Assembly (NCBI GenBank): GCA_022885665.1
Contig: JAGQDJ010000072.1
Coordinates: 248,001 to 312,000 of the forward strand
DNA: 64,000 bases
Source: Triops longicaudatus
Taxonomy: Eukaryota; Arthropoda; Branchiopoda; Notostraca; Triopsidae
Reading direction: 5' to 3'
Every line of letters begins with the position of its first letter. The first letter of the stretch is position 1. The notes below the pieces were generated by a model. It was given only the letters and a program-made list of their open reading frames with translations, was not told where the DNA came from and did no database searches. Of this stretch, positions 52,551 to 63,963 are shown piece after piece. The position numbers and the translations under genes are program-made.

Positions 52551-53512
52551 CAGGGGTGCCTCGTTTTAAGAATGCCTTATACAACGAACAACTCGTATAA
52601 CGAACGTGCGCTGCGGTCAAAAATGCCTTGCACAACGAAGGCTGCCTCTTGCAACGAACCATGGAAAGACGTAAAAAAGTTCGAAAAACGGGAAAAAATC
52701 AGAACAGAAAACGGGAAAGAGACTGATCAGGATTCTTGCCGTTGAATGAGGGAATACCATTAGAAGACCAGTGGCGGCGCCAGGGGTTGCCCCGACAGAT
52801 ATTCGGTTTCCCCGACGGGGTGTCAATACCCATTGACTGTATGCAGATACCCATTTATAGGTCTACCCGACACCCATGTATGGCCTTCCCCGACGGGGTG
52901 TCAGCAATTCCCCGACAGGGTGTATATATACACCCCTGACACCCCCCTGGAGCCGCCTCTGTAGAAGACGCTCACGTACTGTAATTGCTGCCTTTCAGTT
53001 CAATACACACAAGAAGTCAACAATCAGGAATATTTTGGTTTGCGAACTGTCTAGTTTGAATGCTTAGAGCCGCGAGGGGAATGTCATGAGTTTATTCATC
53101 ATGCACTAAGTTTCACTAGCAATGAAATGGAAAACAAAACTGTTTTAATTTGGATCGGTTAGGAACAAATGGAAGGAGAACTAACAGAGTAAGCGATACA
53201 TTAGGAAACGATGAAGACATCTAAGAAGACGTTAAAGATTCATCCGACACGTCTAATAGTCTCTTCAGTTGGTGATAAATGCGATTAAAATGAACTAATT
53301 TAGGCGCCTGATGAAGTAAACTTCATCTAAATTAACCTAAATTTTTAAAATATTTTTATCCATTTTTTATCTATTTCTCATTTGATGTTTCGGGATTGAA
53401 CAGAGTTTGGGAACGGTTTAAAGAAACTTCCATTCAATCTTCTGGGAAATAGCATCTCTTACAACGAACGCAGTCCAGGAACGAATTAGTTTCGTTGTAC
53501 GGGATACGACTG
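52551..53512. mobile_element. Putative pogo/Tigger-type DNA transposon, non-autonomous, about 0.96 kb
   Basis: Begins CAGGGGTGCCTCG after TA and ends GGGATACGACTG before TA. Near each end lie ACAACGAA-type sequences in inverted orientation (52575-52650 and 53460-53495). TA target sites and CAG ends fit the pogo/Tigger branch of Tc1/mariner. There is no transposase frame. A hAT MITE sits inside it. The element occupies the junction between the two ATPase units. Confidence 0.5.
52769..52961. mobile_element. hAT-type MITE, 193 bp, with 8-bp target-site duplication
   Basis: Ends are CAGTGGCGGCGCCAGGGG and the imperfect inverted copy CCCCTGGAGCCGCCTCTG. The same 8 bp, TAGAAGAC, flank it on both sides (52761-52768 and 52962-52969), diagnostic of hAT insertion. 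The interior is a tandem series of CCCCGACGGGG/TGTC-type units. It belongs to a different subfamily from the element at 2483. Confidence 0.88.
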
Positions 53513-53729
53513 TATCCAGTAACCTTGAGCTGCCTCCGTTTCTCTCCCGAAAGAATCTATGCGTAACTGTTGATAAGCAAGGCTTGGTGTGGACATAGTG
53601 ACAGTATCCCTTCAGAGCGCTCTGGAACACATGCATTTGCTTGTGGGTCGTTACTATTTTTTTTAAGTTGTGCATAGCTCGTTACCGTTTCTATACCGCA
53701 AAACTAGTTGGGTCGTTTTATTAGGAGTT

Positions 53730-56700
53730 ATGACTGAACGAAAGATGGGGCAAGAAAAGTTAGTGAAGTTAAATATCGGCGAGAAGGATGAAATGGTATA
53801 TTTTTATTACAGAAAACTTACAGTGAGTTTAAATGAGAATTACGAAGCAAATTTTAGGAGGTGGAAAGTTTCCGGGTACACAAAACGAAATTCTATTTTT
53901 CCCTTGCTGCCATTGTCCTTACCGGTGGTTTAATTTTTATGATTATTTCGTGGAGAAAACAATGGAAGCTCAATTTTCTTTACGAACGATGTGAACTGCA
54001 CCAAGCCGACAAGCTTTTAATCAAGGTATGCACATATTTTTTTTAAAAAAATAACTGACGTCGGCATACGCCTTATGTAAGCACATAATTACGGCCACGG
54101 TATACAGAACTTCCGGGAATTTTTTTTCGACAAAAGATAGGGACATCGCTGCCAGCCCTAAGTCAACGCGATAAATGTCATCCACGTCTGTTTCCTCTCA
54201 TTTTTGTAATCTCTTTTCTCTTTAACTAAGCTCCTTTTTACTTTCAATCGTTTCCTGATTACACAGGGCCCAATGGAAAATTACTTACTGCTGAAGAGTC
54301 TTTAAACAAATAAATCTTTAAACAAGTGTATTCTGGTTTGTTGAGTAGAGACGGGACAGTAAGGCACGTTTCTGTTCTCTATTTTTCACTTCACGCGAAG
54401 AAAAAACTTTAAACCTAAATTAAACTCACTAGTTGAGATGAACTTATCTCCTGACTATCAAACGAGGCATTGTACGTTTCACGAAGACGAAAAATAAGAC
54501 CAAACCACCATGAAAACAAGTATCTCTTCCAACTGTAAACAATGAGATGCCGGGTATAAAGTTAGGTCCACAGAATTAACTTTTATTTATACTGTTACTA
54601 CAGTATAAAGGAATCTTTGTATTCACAATATAAATGAATCTTTATATTCACAGTATAAATGAATCTTTCTACTGTGGTTTGAAACAAGGGGTAGGATAAA
54701 ATGGCCGTGAGTTTTGCTATAAGAAAGCTGACAGTTCCATTTAAAAAAATGCATGATAAGAGTCAGAAGACATTCATAAACACTTACCGGTACAATACAC
54801 ATAAATGGTAGAATCGTTGTGGCACTCTACTAGTACGAAAAATCCGTTCATTTTATTTCGCCATTTACACAACACACAACTTGCCGTTAAAAGCGCTTCA
54901 GACGAAAACCGTACCGAAGCGCCACTTTTGAACTTCTGTCTCCTGTAAGTTTACTTTTAAATCCTTGTAGCTGAGGTGGGCTTTTAGAGAACTAATGGCG
55001 TACACGATATTCAAAAAACATTTTGGGACCAATTACCCGACACGTAACGCCAATGTGACAACGACAAAAAAGACCCGTTTCTCATAAAAAGAGCCACAAA
55101 TTAAATTTTTATTCTCTTTCTCATGTAACTTTTACTCTTTTTCGAAATAAAATTTCCTCCTTAGAGCTTTGTCGTGTTTATTAAGTGTACGATATTTTCC
55201 ATTTCAGAAACGTTTACAGTTCATTACTTATGATTTTCGTGTTAACTGTCGCGTCCTTCTTAGTAACGTCTTGTTCATCATCTTAGTAGCGACATTTCTT
55301 TCTTCTTTTAATAAAAAGGATCCGTTCGGCCAACTTTTCGAAGAAACCGTACGCATCAATAATGACAAAGAAAAGAGTTTACCCTTCGAAAAGTACTTCT
55401 ACAATAAGAACATCAAATACGTCTGGGACGGTGGTATTATGCATTTCGTAAAACTCAGGTAAAACATATTACTCATCTCAAGATACAAAAGAGCTTGCTA
55501 ATTTTTACGCATTTTAGACCTTACGATCTTGACCAGGACTGCAATCAGTTTTATGAACAACGGCAAGGTCTCGACTTAAACTCGGTGACTCAAATGTTGG
55601 CTTTATACGGCACCAATTCGATAGACGTGATTGTCCCACCTGTTTGGAAGCTTGTCTGGCGTGTGGTACTGATTTAAACCAAATACGGCAGATTTTTTTT
55701 GTTATTGTTATTCATTTGCACCAAATTTTTTTCTAGGTTTCGAACCCCTTTTATCTGTTCCAAACTTACGCTGTACTATTGTCGGTTCTTCAAGGACACT
55801 ACATTTTCCCGTCATTGCTCGTTGCAATGAGCACTTTGGCCATCAGTGCAACTGTGTGGGAAACTCGAAGAGTAAATAAATGCTTTTAGCTTTATCGATA
55901 TTCAGATCCTTATCCATGACAATACGTTTTGTAGCAAAACCGGGTTTTACGGGAGAAAATGAGAACTAATGGACAGGTTACTGTACGAAGGAACGGTCGA
56001 GGTGAGAAAAAAGGAAGTATACACATATAAACTGAATTTCTGCTAATATTTGCTGGCAGACTTGATTTTGGATTCTACAGAAGTAGTACCAGGTGACATG
56101 GTGCTAATTCAAGCCCAAGTGCAGCAAACAATTCACTTCGACTGTGTTCTGATCCAAGGTACGTGCTCTATGGATGAGTCGATGCTTACGGGTGAGTCTG
56201 TGCCTATTACCAAGGTAACTGCCAGAGCTTTACGCACAAATAATCCATTCACAGATATTCCGTTACAATATAAATGCAATTCTGCCTTTTTTTTAACGGT
56301 TTATTAGGTCTCCTTGCCCTGTGATAGCCAAATCAATTTCAATTACGAGCTTCACAAACGACATATACTTTACTCCGGTACGCAGTTCGTCCAAGGTAGA
56401 GGTACTCATAGCGACTCAGAGTACGTCCATGTAGTCGTGATTCGCACGGGTAATGCACGATTTCTTTCCCTAACTGCACACTCTCTAATCATAGTTAATA
56501 TTAACACTATCGTTAAGTACCATTTCTGGCAGAGAACATAGTCATAAACCTAATGCTAACGAGTGAAATGTCGTTATAACGTACGAGCAGAGGGACGAAA
56601 ACTTTGCACAGTTATAGTTGGTTGTGCGCAATAGCCAGTGTTGTAATAAATGCTATTCATTTCACCGTAACATTTGGACTTCTACGCAATAGCCGATTGT

Positions 56701-59700
56701 TTGTTATAACTAGTATACGTTATAATGAGATTTTACTGTAATATGATGGAGGATTATACAACCGATATACAAAACACAATAAATACGAAATATAAAAAGG
56801 TAGCAATTAATAAGAAATAGATAAAAGGTTATTGCAAATCTGTTTATGTGAAACTTTTAGACTGGGTATTAATAACGTCATTAATCTGCTGGAATTTAAA
56901 ATGTTTAGACAGGGTTCTGCTTTGATTTTTAGGGTTTATGTCACTGAAGGGAGAACTAGTACGTTCTATCCTATTTCCAAAGCAAGTGAATTTCCATCTG
57001 TATCAAGATTTTACAAAATGCGTGGTTACCTTCTTCGTAGTTGGCCTGGGCGCAATGTGCTACAGTGCTTACGTTTGGATTAGGAACGGGGTAAGTCGGA
57101 AAAATTAAGAGTAACCAAATAATACACGAAATTCGTAAAGAAGATTTTCAACTAAATAATGAGTTCTATTTCAATCAACAGGGTACAATTGCAGAAATCA
57201 TTCTCAACAGTCTTGACTTGGTGACATTTGTCGTTCCACCCATGTTACCTGCCGCACTCACGACTATCAACGCAGTGGCTCAAAAACGACTAAAGAAGAA
57301 AGGAATTTTCTGTCTTAATACCAATTACATTAACCTTTGCGGAGGTATAGATGTTATGTGCTTTGATAAGGTAAGTTTCTAGACAAGTCCAGATAATGCC
57401 TTGGAAACATGGTTTAATAGCCAGAAATCTGAATGTCGGCCTGCAAGAAAGAAAGCTCTTCTTTTACTATTCCTCTAGCAATTACGCGGCATCTTAGTAA
57501 TCAGTATGCAATAACAAGACAGGGACGCTGACTGAGGGAGACTTGGACTTGGAAGGAATTTTGCCTATTACTGAGCAGAGTTTTCAAACTATCGTGAATG
57601 ATGTTCGAATTCTCCCGAATGACAGCTCTTTACTGGAATGTCTGGCCACATGTCATTCTCTCATCACCGTCAACGGAAAACTGACAGGATTTAGCGTCGA
57701 TCGGAAGATGTTTGAAGCAACACACTGGGTAAGAAATAAAATAAAATTGCAGCAACGACAAATTTCGCTATTAAAAGTAAAAAAAAAAAAAACTGTAAGA
57801 ACAGAAAACTAAAATAAATACGATCAAAAGACTTAAAATTTGCTATACAATCAGAATCGATTGGCTTGTAAATAAATTATTGAAATAAATAATTAAAATA
57901 TGCGTTACTTAAAAATTAAGACCGGGAATGTTGCGAAAAAAATCGCTTAATTAAGAGCTTACTATTTGGCAACTGGAAATAGATCTTCACTGAAACGAAA
58001 GCGCCAAGGGCAACACGCAAAACTCCCTTGTCCGAGAGTAGTTATGGAAGGGTTTTTTTTTTCTTTTTTTTTTTTTTTTAGATTCTGAAAGAGGGGCCAC
58101 TTGGAGAGAACGCCAAATACGGCAAGGAAACGCCAGTGCTTGTTTACCCTCCTGCGGGGCAACCACAAAGCGATACGGAAATAGCCATTCTGAAGCAATT
58201 CCCGTTTGAGTCAGCTTTACAGCGAATGTCTGTGCTCGTACAGCGGAAAGGAGAAAGCGGGCATGTAATGTACATGAAAGGCTCCCCGGAGATGCTCTCT
58301 TCCTTGGCCGATCCCTTGACGAGTAATGTGACTTTCATTTCATTACGCATACTAACACAAAAATGACCCACGTCACGACCCATTCACGGTTAACACCACT
58401 CAATTTCAGTTCCTGAAAACTACAAACAAATGCTGGATTACTACACCCGGCAAGGATACCGTGTACTGGCCTTGGGCAAACGCGACTTAAAGAATCTAGC
58501 GTGGAGCCAGCTGGATACCTTGAATCGCGAAGACATCGAAGTGGATGTAGAGCTACTCGGATTGCTTCTCACCCAAAACCAGCTTAAACCTGCGACCACG
58601 CCTACTCTACAAGAACTTCACAAAGCCAATATTCGCACTGTCATGGTTACTGGTAACATATCTTTTCATAAACTAATTTCAATGTTTCAAACGAAACAAC
58701 TAACTGACTGATTACTTTTTCAGGGGATAACTTACAAACGGCACTTACCATGGCACGTGCTTGCGATATGCTTATGGAGGACGAAAACGTGATCGAAATC
58801 CGTGTCCAAATTGAAGAAGCTTCTTTGCGAGGTGCCCAGCATCTTAATGTCCAGTATGTACACCCAATGGAGGAAACGACTTTCCTGAACCGCAAAGTAA
58901 AGACAGTCGATACCAATTACCCGTAACAATTTCATGAGTTACACGTTACCTCTTTACTCTTTAAAACAGACTAGCGGTTTGCAAAACGTGCATCGCGGGC
59001 ATTATTCATTCATCATGGATGGGAAGACTTTCGAATTACTGCGCTTGTACGACGAAGCCTTGCTGGAAACTGCTGTCCACCGGGGAAAAGTTTTCGCTAG
59101 AATGTTACCTGAACAAAAAGTGCAGCTCATTGAAATTCTGCAAAACCAAGGGTAGCCCGAATTCCACTATTATGAGTCAGAAAGCTAGTATTGTATTTAC
59201 TTAGTCATCAAGTCGGGATGGTCGGAGATGGGTTTAACGATGGTTCAGCACTAAAAACCGCCCATGCTGGCGTATCACTTTCCGAGGCAGAAGCTTCGGT
59301 TGCAGCTCCATTTACTTCACAAAGTAGAAGATGTGAAAAACTAGTTCAGTTTCTTAACATCTTACACTTAATAGAAGCGGACATTGGATGCGTTCCATCC
59401 TTAATTCGTCACGGTCGCTGCGCCATTACATCCGCCTTTTCAACGTTCTTTTTTTCAGTCTCAGCGTCCTTTGTTCTCATGTCGGGCATCATGCTGCTTT
59501 TCAGCGTAAATACTTATTTAATAAACAATTCGGTTTTCATTTATACTTGTATATTCTGGACTCAATTAGGTATCCGCAGAGCCAAGCGATATGCAGTTCG
59601 TCTTCTTTGATTTTATCTTCTTCTTGGTACCGTTTTTCTCAATCGGAAATGCCCCCCCATACCCATATTTACATCCTCGGAGACCTCCGCGCCACCTCTG

Positions 59701-61218
59701 GACATTTTTGCCGCTTTTTTCGTTCGCCTCGTTCCTCCTTTGTCAGATACTTGTCCTTGTAGTGGGCTGGTTTTATTGTCTGAACCAGCCATGGTAACAC
59801 CTTTTTCATGTTCTTATTTCTCAGCACATTATCGTAAGGAAACTAATCTATCTTGACAAAAAAGGTTCGAACCGTTCATATTCGAGGCGGGGAAATTCCC
59901 CTCGAATCCCTCTTACCAAGGAAATACGGTTTATCTCCTTCTTATACTCGGCTGTTTAGCTTCGTCTGTCGTCTTTTCACCGAATTCACCTTATGCCCAA
60001 CCCTTCTACAAGAATTGTAAGTATTTACTCCTTCCTGTTAAGTGCGAGCGAGCGAGCCTTAAGCTCCTTGATACAATTGAACTAGTTCTTCCCTTGAATT
60101 ACCAAATTGGTCGAAGTCAACATTACTATATGCCGCAAGGCCGATATGGAAAAAAAAACTCATGAGAACCTTATCTTCGACTTCGATAGAGACTCTGTCA
60201 TAACCTAGTTATATAGAATGTGAAATAGTTCGGTAAACGTTAAAAAAGAACTGCAGTTCAATTTACTTACGAGTTGCAAAAAAATGTACCTTTTCGAAAA
60301 CAGGGGTTTTCATGTTGTGGGCCATTCCGGCTGCAACTGTTGCATGTCTGCTGTTTTTCTTGGATACTCCGGGATTCATCAAACTCATGAATTTCAAGCC
60401 GTTCCCAGATAAAGGATATCCGAGGGTGTTATTTGCATTGGGTTTGACAGGCGCTGTATTCTGCTTCATCTGGGAGGTACCACATTTCGATTACATTTGA
60501 ACTAATCACTGACGCAGTTCCTTTCCTTTACAGCAATATTTCCTCAAAGGGTGGGTATATCACGTGGTAATGCCCAAAATACAACAATGGAGAGGGCCAC
60601 GCTACCCTTTCGAGAAATTAGAAGCTCAGTTGTTGGAAAAGGCTAACTGGCCCATTGTAGGTCATGAAGAACACATTAGTAAGTTACAAAGACATTGCTC
60701 AAGTTTTCTTTTATTTAGCATTAACTATTTTTGGAAAGTTACTGATTTGGCTTGTATGCTATATTTTAGATTCTCATGAACAACTATTCAACGGTGATAG
60801 CGTGAAACAGCAGAATGGTAACGTTCTCGAGAAGCAAGTAAGCTACGAAGTAGCTGACGAAACACCCAAAGCTTCCACAAGCCCTACCTTGTCACTAACA
60901 AGTGTTGACAGAAAGAGCTTGAAAGATGCTCTCAGCAACTGGCACGCCAAATCTTTCGAAACATTCCGCGCCGGAGCTACAAAAGGACCGCATAACATAG
61001 GAACAGCGGGTGCGGACTTGGAAGAAGCCATTCCGCTGCAAGATACCGACAGAAATGCCTTGACACATGATATCGGCCTACCTTTAAATTCACCACCAAC
61101 TCCGGGAGCATCAGCAGAGCCTCTTAATTCTTTACTAGCAGATATCCTTGCCGAAACTGCAAATGCAGCTGTCTCGGACCCAGATGCAGTCCAACTGTTG
61201 TCCTATAATAAGGCATGA
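53730..61218 (+). CDS. P5B-type ATPase (ATP13A family), tandem copy 2
   Basis: Second intact P5B ATPase, about 1269 aa from 22 exons with the same phases as copy 1 (53730-53795, 53858-54025, 55319-55458, 55518-55665, 55737-55871, 55935-56001, 56060-56214, 56308-56449, 56933-57090, 57182-57370, 57519-57728, 58082-58322, 58410-58652, 58724-58896, 58970-59151, 59205-59323, 59375-59505, 59570-59793, 59865-60016, 60304-60476, 60534-60678, 60770-61218). It retains LTGESVP, PPMLP, DKTGTLT, KGSPE, MVTGDN and GDGFND. The start is MTERKMGQ; the second ATG at 53745 corresponds to the copy 1 start and is a plausible alternative. The membrane segment of exon 5 and the C-terminal tail differ most from copy 1. 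It converges on the gene at 61378, 159 bp between stop codons. Confidence 0.96.
54600..54674. repeat. Three tandem copies of a 25-bp unit
   Basis: Three adjacent 25-base units of the form ACAGTATAAATGAATCTTT followed by 6 variable bases, with a few mismatches each. They lie in the second intron of ATPase copy 2 and are absent from the matching intron of copy 1. Confidence 0.85.
56561..56738. mobile_element. Mariner/pogo-type MITE in intron 8 of ATPase copy 2
   Basis: Left end GAGTGAAATGTCGTTATAAC and right end TATAATGAGATTTTACTG are imperfect inverted repeats of the family seen at 13816, with TA after the right end. The left boundary is less certain. Copy 1 has no counterpart in this intron, so the insertion is younger than the duplication. 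Confidence 0.55.
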
Positions 61219-61377
61219 CTTGGATATTATCATGAAATTCACTCAAAAGCAATGTATCTTAGGCCTTTCAATTTCTTCGAAGATTTTTTTAAAGTCTATT
61301 AAAGAATAACAGTAGAAAAATCAACATTGCAATACAACCATAGTAATTTCTCAACAAAATTTTACTTTTTTTTACCG

Positions 61378-63963
61378 CTAGGTAGAGTATTTTTTCAGTA
61401 ATTTCTTGATCGGATCGAAATGTGAGGGAGGGATGGATATTGGACAGTTAGCACAAGGTAATTCCTCAAGAGGTAGCGTTAAGACAGCCTTTCGGTGATC
61501 TTCGACTTCCACGATGGAAGATTCCGAGTCTTCAGGTGGTATTTCTACACTAGGGTCTGGAACCGTGGAAGGATGAGCTTGTTTGTCAGGATCTTCTACT
61601 GTAGGGTCCGGAACTGTGGGAGGAGACGTTGCTATATCAGGTTCGTTTGTGACGAAAAATGTAGTAAAAGTATTTAGTAAATATTGGAACGGAGAAGAAT
61701 GGGATTCAGGCTCATCAGGAGGGTGTCCGCTAAGCTCTGACGTAGGAGTCTTCGGTTCCGAAGAAATAATCTTGGTATCTGGTTCAGTTAGCTTCAACGG
61801 TTTAGTAGTAGATGGTACAGCATTATCTGAGTAAACAGTTGAGGGATTGGTTGTAGTTAACGCGATATCGTCTTTTTCCTGCTTAATGTGCTCCACATCA
61901 GAAACTCCTTCATGTACATGTGATTTAGTCACAAGATCTTCAGAATCAGGTGCAGGATCTTCAACTCCAGGGGTATCTTCATCTTCCAGGTAAATAACAA
62001 GGGGTGCTAAAGGTTCTAAATCGTCGGAATGCTCGAAATTAACAGGATTCACCGTGTCCTCAGTCTCCGTAATTATTTCGTTTTCCTCGTCGGCTTCGAA
62101 AGCCTTGGAGTGAATAGATTCTAGTCTTGCTTGTATATCGAGGCCCTCAAAATCGCTCTGCTCATCAATGAGCTCTTCGGAATCTAGAGTAAGTTCGTTT
62201 GAAAAAGATTTGTCGTGTTTTTCTGAATTTGACACTGGCTGCAAAGGTACTTCGCTTTGATCTGTGCGAGTGATTTTAGCTTTCGTGTAATCGATTTCAT
62301 TAGTTTCGGGGTCCGAATTATCATTAATAAACACGTCGTCAGCGTCCATGGAATTCTGATCGTAGATAGCCAGATCGGGATCAGAGTCCGATGGATCTTG
62401 GGACAAGTGAAGAGATTCAGCGTGCAGGTCATCTCCGCCCGTTTCGGCTGGTTCAAGGTCCTCACGTTGTGAAGCCTGGGGGAGAGAATCGTACGTTTCG
62501 AGCACTTCATTATCTTCTGGTTCCAGCGAGCGGGCTTGCATTTCTCCTTCGCCGGACCTTTCTTCCGTGTCCTCGTGCTTTTCTGCTTCTGAAAGCTCTA
62601 AGGTAGCCGACCCTACAGCTTCCTCAATAGCAGATTCTTCTACGTTTATTTTTTCAGAGGGAACTATAATTTGAAAATTTTCTGAAGCGGAAGTGGTTTT
62701 GCTGCCGGAGGCGGTAAGAGTCTTAAGATGCACGTTAGGGCGTGTTAAATCAGACTGAGTATTTGATCCTTTCATTTGACGCGAGTGGTTGTCAGCAAGT
62801 TCGGTGACTAGTAACGTTTCGCCATTGTAAGCCAGCTCTCGGTCTTCATCTTTTTGCACGTTCGAAAGCATGAGATCTTGGTTGACGACGTTTTCATTTT
62901 CCTTTAATTCTGAAATGTCAAGTTGCGTGATTTCTTTTTCAACTAGGGAGAGTACATCAACTTCGTTATCTTCTTCGATATCAGATGCAAAGCGTTCCCA
63001 CAAAGTCTCCGGCGGAGTGTTGGTAGTGGTTTGCTTGTCTGTTGGGAACAAAGTTGTGGCTTCCAAAATTATTTGTTCTTTTTTATTCGTAGTCCGAGTG
63101 ATTAGTCTAGCCTCATAGACTTTATTCACTTTATGTACGGGGTAATCTAGTAAAAACGCCTCAGTGGTTTGCGCGTCTACTGACAACGAGGCAGCGATGG
63201 CGTCCTCCTCAGTGCTTCCCTGAGTTTTTTGGCTTGTAGTTGAATAAGTTGTATCTTTCTGCATACCGTCTGTTCTAACCGGAGAGCGAGTAGTAGAAAT
63301 TTCACGCAATTTCGGATCATTGGTCATTGTTGACTTGTTTTCAGTTAACGAAGTATGAATCGAGGAATCAACTGTAGAATCTGGTTCCATGTTGTGGACA
63401 TAATGACGTGGTACGATTGGAGTTACTGCAGACGGGCTTGTTTCTACTGTAGTAAGTTGTACCGAAGACGCTGTAGTATGTCCCACCACAGATACGTTTG
63501 TAAGTTGTACCGTAGGCGTAATAGTAGTTGATCGTAGTTGAGCCTTGGCCATGATAAAGTCCTTCAAAGGCGCTTCGGTGATGTTCGAAATTTGGGGCCG
63601 CGTGGTACTAACTGGGTAAGGAAGCGTGGTAGTAACGGGGGCATCACTAGTCGGTGCTTCGAACTCGTCGGTGTTAAGCGAGGCATCCATAAGTGTGGAA
63701 CGGACTAGAGGACCTCGCTGATCTTCGTTGAAGACGTTTGGAGACATCAAATGAGCTTGAAGGGCAGCAAAATCTAAGTGCCGACCTGTTGCGGCACGAA
63801 TGACGGTAGCTAAAATTGGGTCAGCTTCGATTGCCCTTCCTCTCAACCGTTTACTGTACGCGGGTACGCATTTACAGCCGCCCTCAACGTACACGAAGTC
63901 GACTTCTGTCTCAACCTTGTTGCCTTTTTGCACGTAGACAAAAACCGCTTGTGGTACCAGCAC
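61378..63963 (-). CDS. Secreted cystine-knot-type ligand with giant acidic tail (3' exon only)
   Basis: A single 2586-bp exon, 861 codons plus stop at 61378, preceded by an acceptor (TTTTAG|GTG at 63963). Earlier exons lie beyond the window. The first 40 residues (VFVYVQKGN, then EVDFVYVEGGCKCVPAYSKR) look like the last strands of a cystine-knot growth factor ending in CxC; PDGF/VEGF (Pvf) fits best, Spatzle or IL-17 are possible. The rest is low-complexity: Thr/Ser-rich and mucin-like at about 90-330, then Asp/Glu-rich to about 800, with a conserved-looking end LPCANCPISIPPSHFDPIKK. A basic KRLRGR just after the CxC could be a processing site. The coding frame is near certain; the family is inference. 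Confidence 0.8.
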   Translation of the reverse strand: MLVPQAVFVYVQKGNKVETEVDFVYVEGGCKCVPAYSKRLRGRAIEADPILATVIRAATGRHLDFAALQAHLMSPNVFNEDQRGPLVRSTLMDASLNTDEFEAPTSDAPVTTTLPYPVSTTRPQISNITEAPLKDFIMAKAQLRSTTITPTVQLTNVSVVGHTTASSVQLTTVETSPSAVTPIVPRHYVHNMEPDSTVDSSIHTSLTENKSTMTNDPKLREISTTRSPVRTDGMQKDTTYSTTSQKTQGSTEEDAIAASLSVDAQTTEAFLLDYPVHKVNKVYEARLITRTTNKKEQIILEATTLFPTDKQTTTNTPPETLWERFASDIEEDNEVDVLSLVEKEITQLDISELKENENVVNQDLMLSNVQKDEDRELAYNGETLLVTELADNHSRQMKGSNTQSDLTRPNVHLKTLTASGSKTTSASENFQIIVPSEKINVEESAIEEAVGSATLELSEAEKHEDTEERSGEGEMQARSLEPEDNEVLETYDSLPQASQREDLEPAETGGDDLHAESLHLSQDPSDSDPDLAIYDQNSMDADDVFINDNSDPETNEIDYTKAKITRTDQSEVPLQPVSNSEKHDKSFSNELTLDSEELIDEQSDFEGLDIQARLESIHSKAFEADEENEIITETEDTVNPVNFEHSDDLEPLAPLVIYLEDEDTPGVEDPAPDSEDLVTKSHVHEGVSDVEHIKQEKDDIALTTTNPSTVYSDNAVPSTTKPLKLTEPDTKIISSEPKTPTSELSGHPPDEPESHSSPFQYLLNTFTTFFVTNEPDIATSPPTVPDPTVEDPDKQAHPSTVPDPSVEIPPEDSESSIVEVEDHRKAVLTLPLEELPCANCPISIPPSHFDPIKKLLKKYST

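Noticed and set aside
61495..63118. Plus-strand open frames opposite the cystine-knot exon
   Set aside because: They are interrupted and shorter than the single 861-codon minus-strand frame, which has an acceptor and a recognisable start segment.
61378..63963. Firm IL-17 assignment of the last gene
   Set aside because: The end (GCKCV) resembles IL-17, but the additional cysteine expected before it is absent, and PDGF/VEGF and Spatzle ends fit as well; kept as cystine-knot-like only.
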